From: Cupriavidus sp.
GTDB lineage: Bacteria; Pseudomonadota; Gammaproteobacteria; Burkholderiales; Burkholderiaceae
DNA length: 6,618 nt
Assembly: GCA_013362725.1 (NCBI GenBank)
Contig: JABFVP010000435.1
Coordinates: 1 to 6,618, forward strand
Direction: 5' to 3'
Made by a program: the position numbers and the translations under genes. This document shows positions 6,606 to 6,618 of the stretch, piece by piece. Under the pieces are notes generated by a model. That model saw nothing but the letters and a program-made list of their open reading frames with translations, was not told the DNA's origin and searched no databases. How positions within the stretch are numbered: position 1 is the first letter of the stretch; every line of letters starts with the position of its first letter.

Positions 6606-6618
6606 GGCCCACTCTAGC

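Overview
The window is GC-rich, about two-thirds G+C by eye, with strongly GC-ending codons. Its gene content and protein sequences point to a betaproteobacterium of the Burkholderiaceae, most likely the Cupriavidus/Ralstonia group. That assignment rests on the ribF-ileS gene order and the general look of the proteins, not on a database search. No rRNA, tRNA, CRISPR array, insertion sequence or phage gene is visible.

Left half (1-3777, minus strand): two housekeeping genes are read right to left. ribF (bifunctional riboflavin kinase/FAD synthetase) comes first. After a gap of about 120 bp comes ileS (isoleucyl-tRNA synthetase), which runs off the left edge and lacks its last part. A good -10 box lies just upstream of the ribF start I prefer, and the two genes probably form one transcription unit continuing beyond the window.

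Middle (3778-4011): a 234-bp divergent intergenic region separates ribF from a sensor kinase gene. It holds the ribF promoter and two perfect short inverted repeats about 42 bp apart, which could be operators or RNA hairpins.

Right half (4012-6517): a plus-strand hybrid sensor histidine kinase (about six membrane helices, HisKA with an SHDLRQP H-box, HATPase, C-terminal receiver) faces a minus-strand LuxR/NarL-type response regulator (receiver plus helix-turn-helix). Their stop codons lie 31 nt apart. They very likely form a two-component system, but as convergent genes rather than an operon. The signal and target genes cannot be read from the sequence.

Right edge (6518-6618): the upstream region of the response regulator also carries, on the plus strand, a good Shine-Dalgarno sequence and an 8-codon reading frame. 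Its ATG sits in the loop of a small perfect inverted repeat, possibly a leader for a divergent gene outside the window.

Nothing here amounts to a clearly new biological system. The points most worth a second look are the convergent sensor/regulator pair, the paired inverted repeats, the start-codon questions for ribF and the kinase, and the mini-ORF at the right edge.
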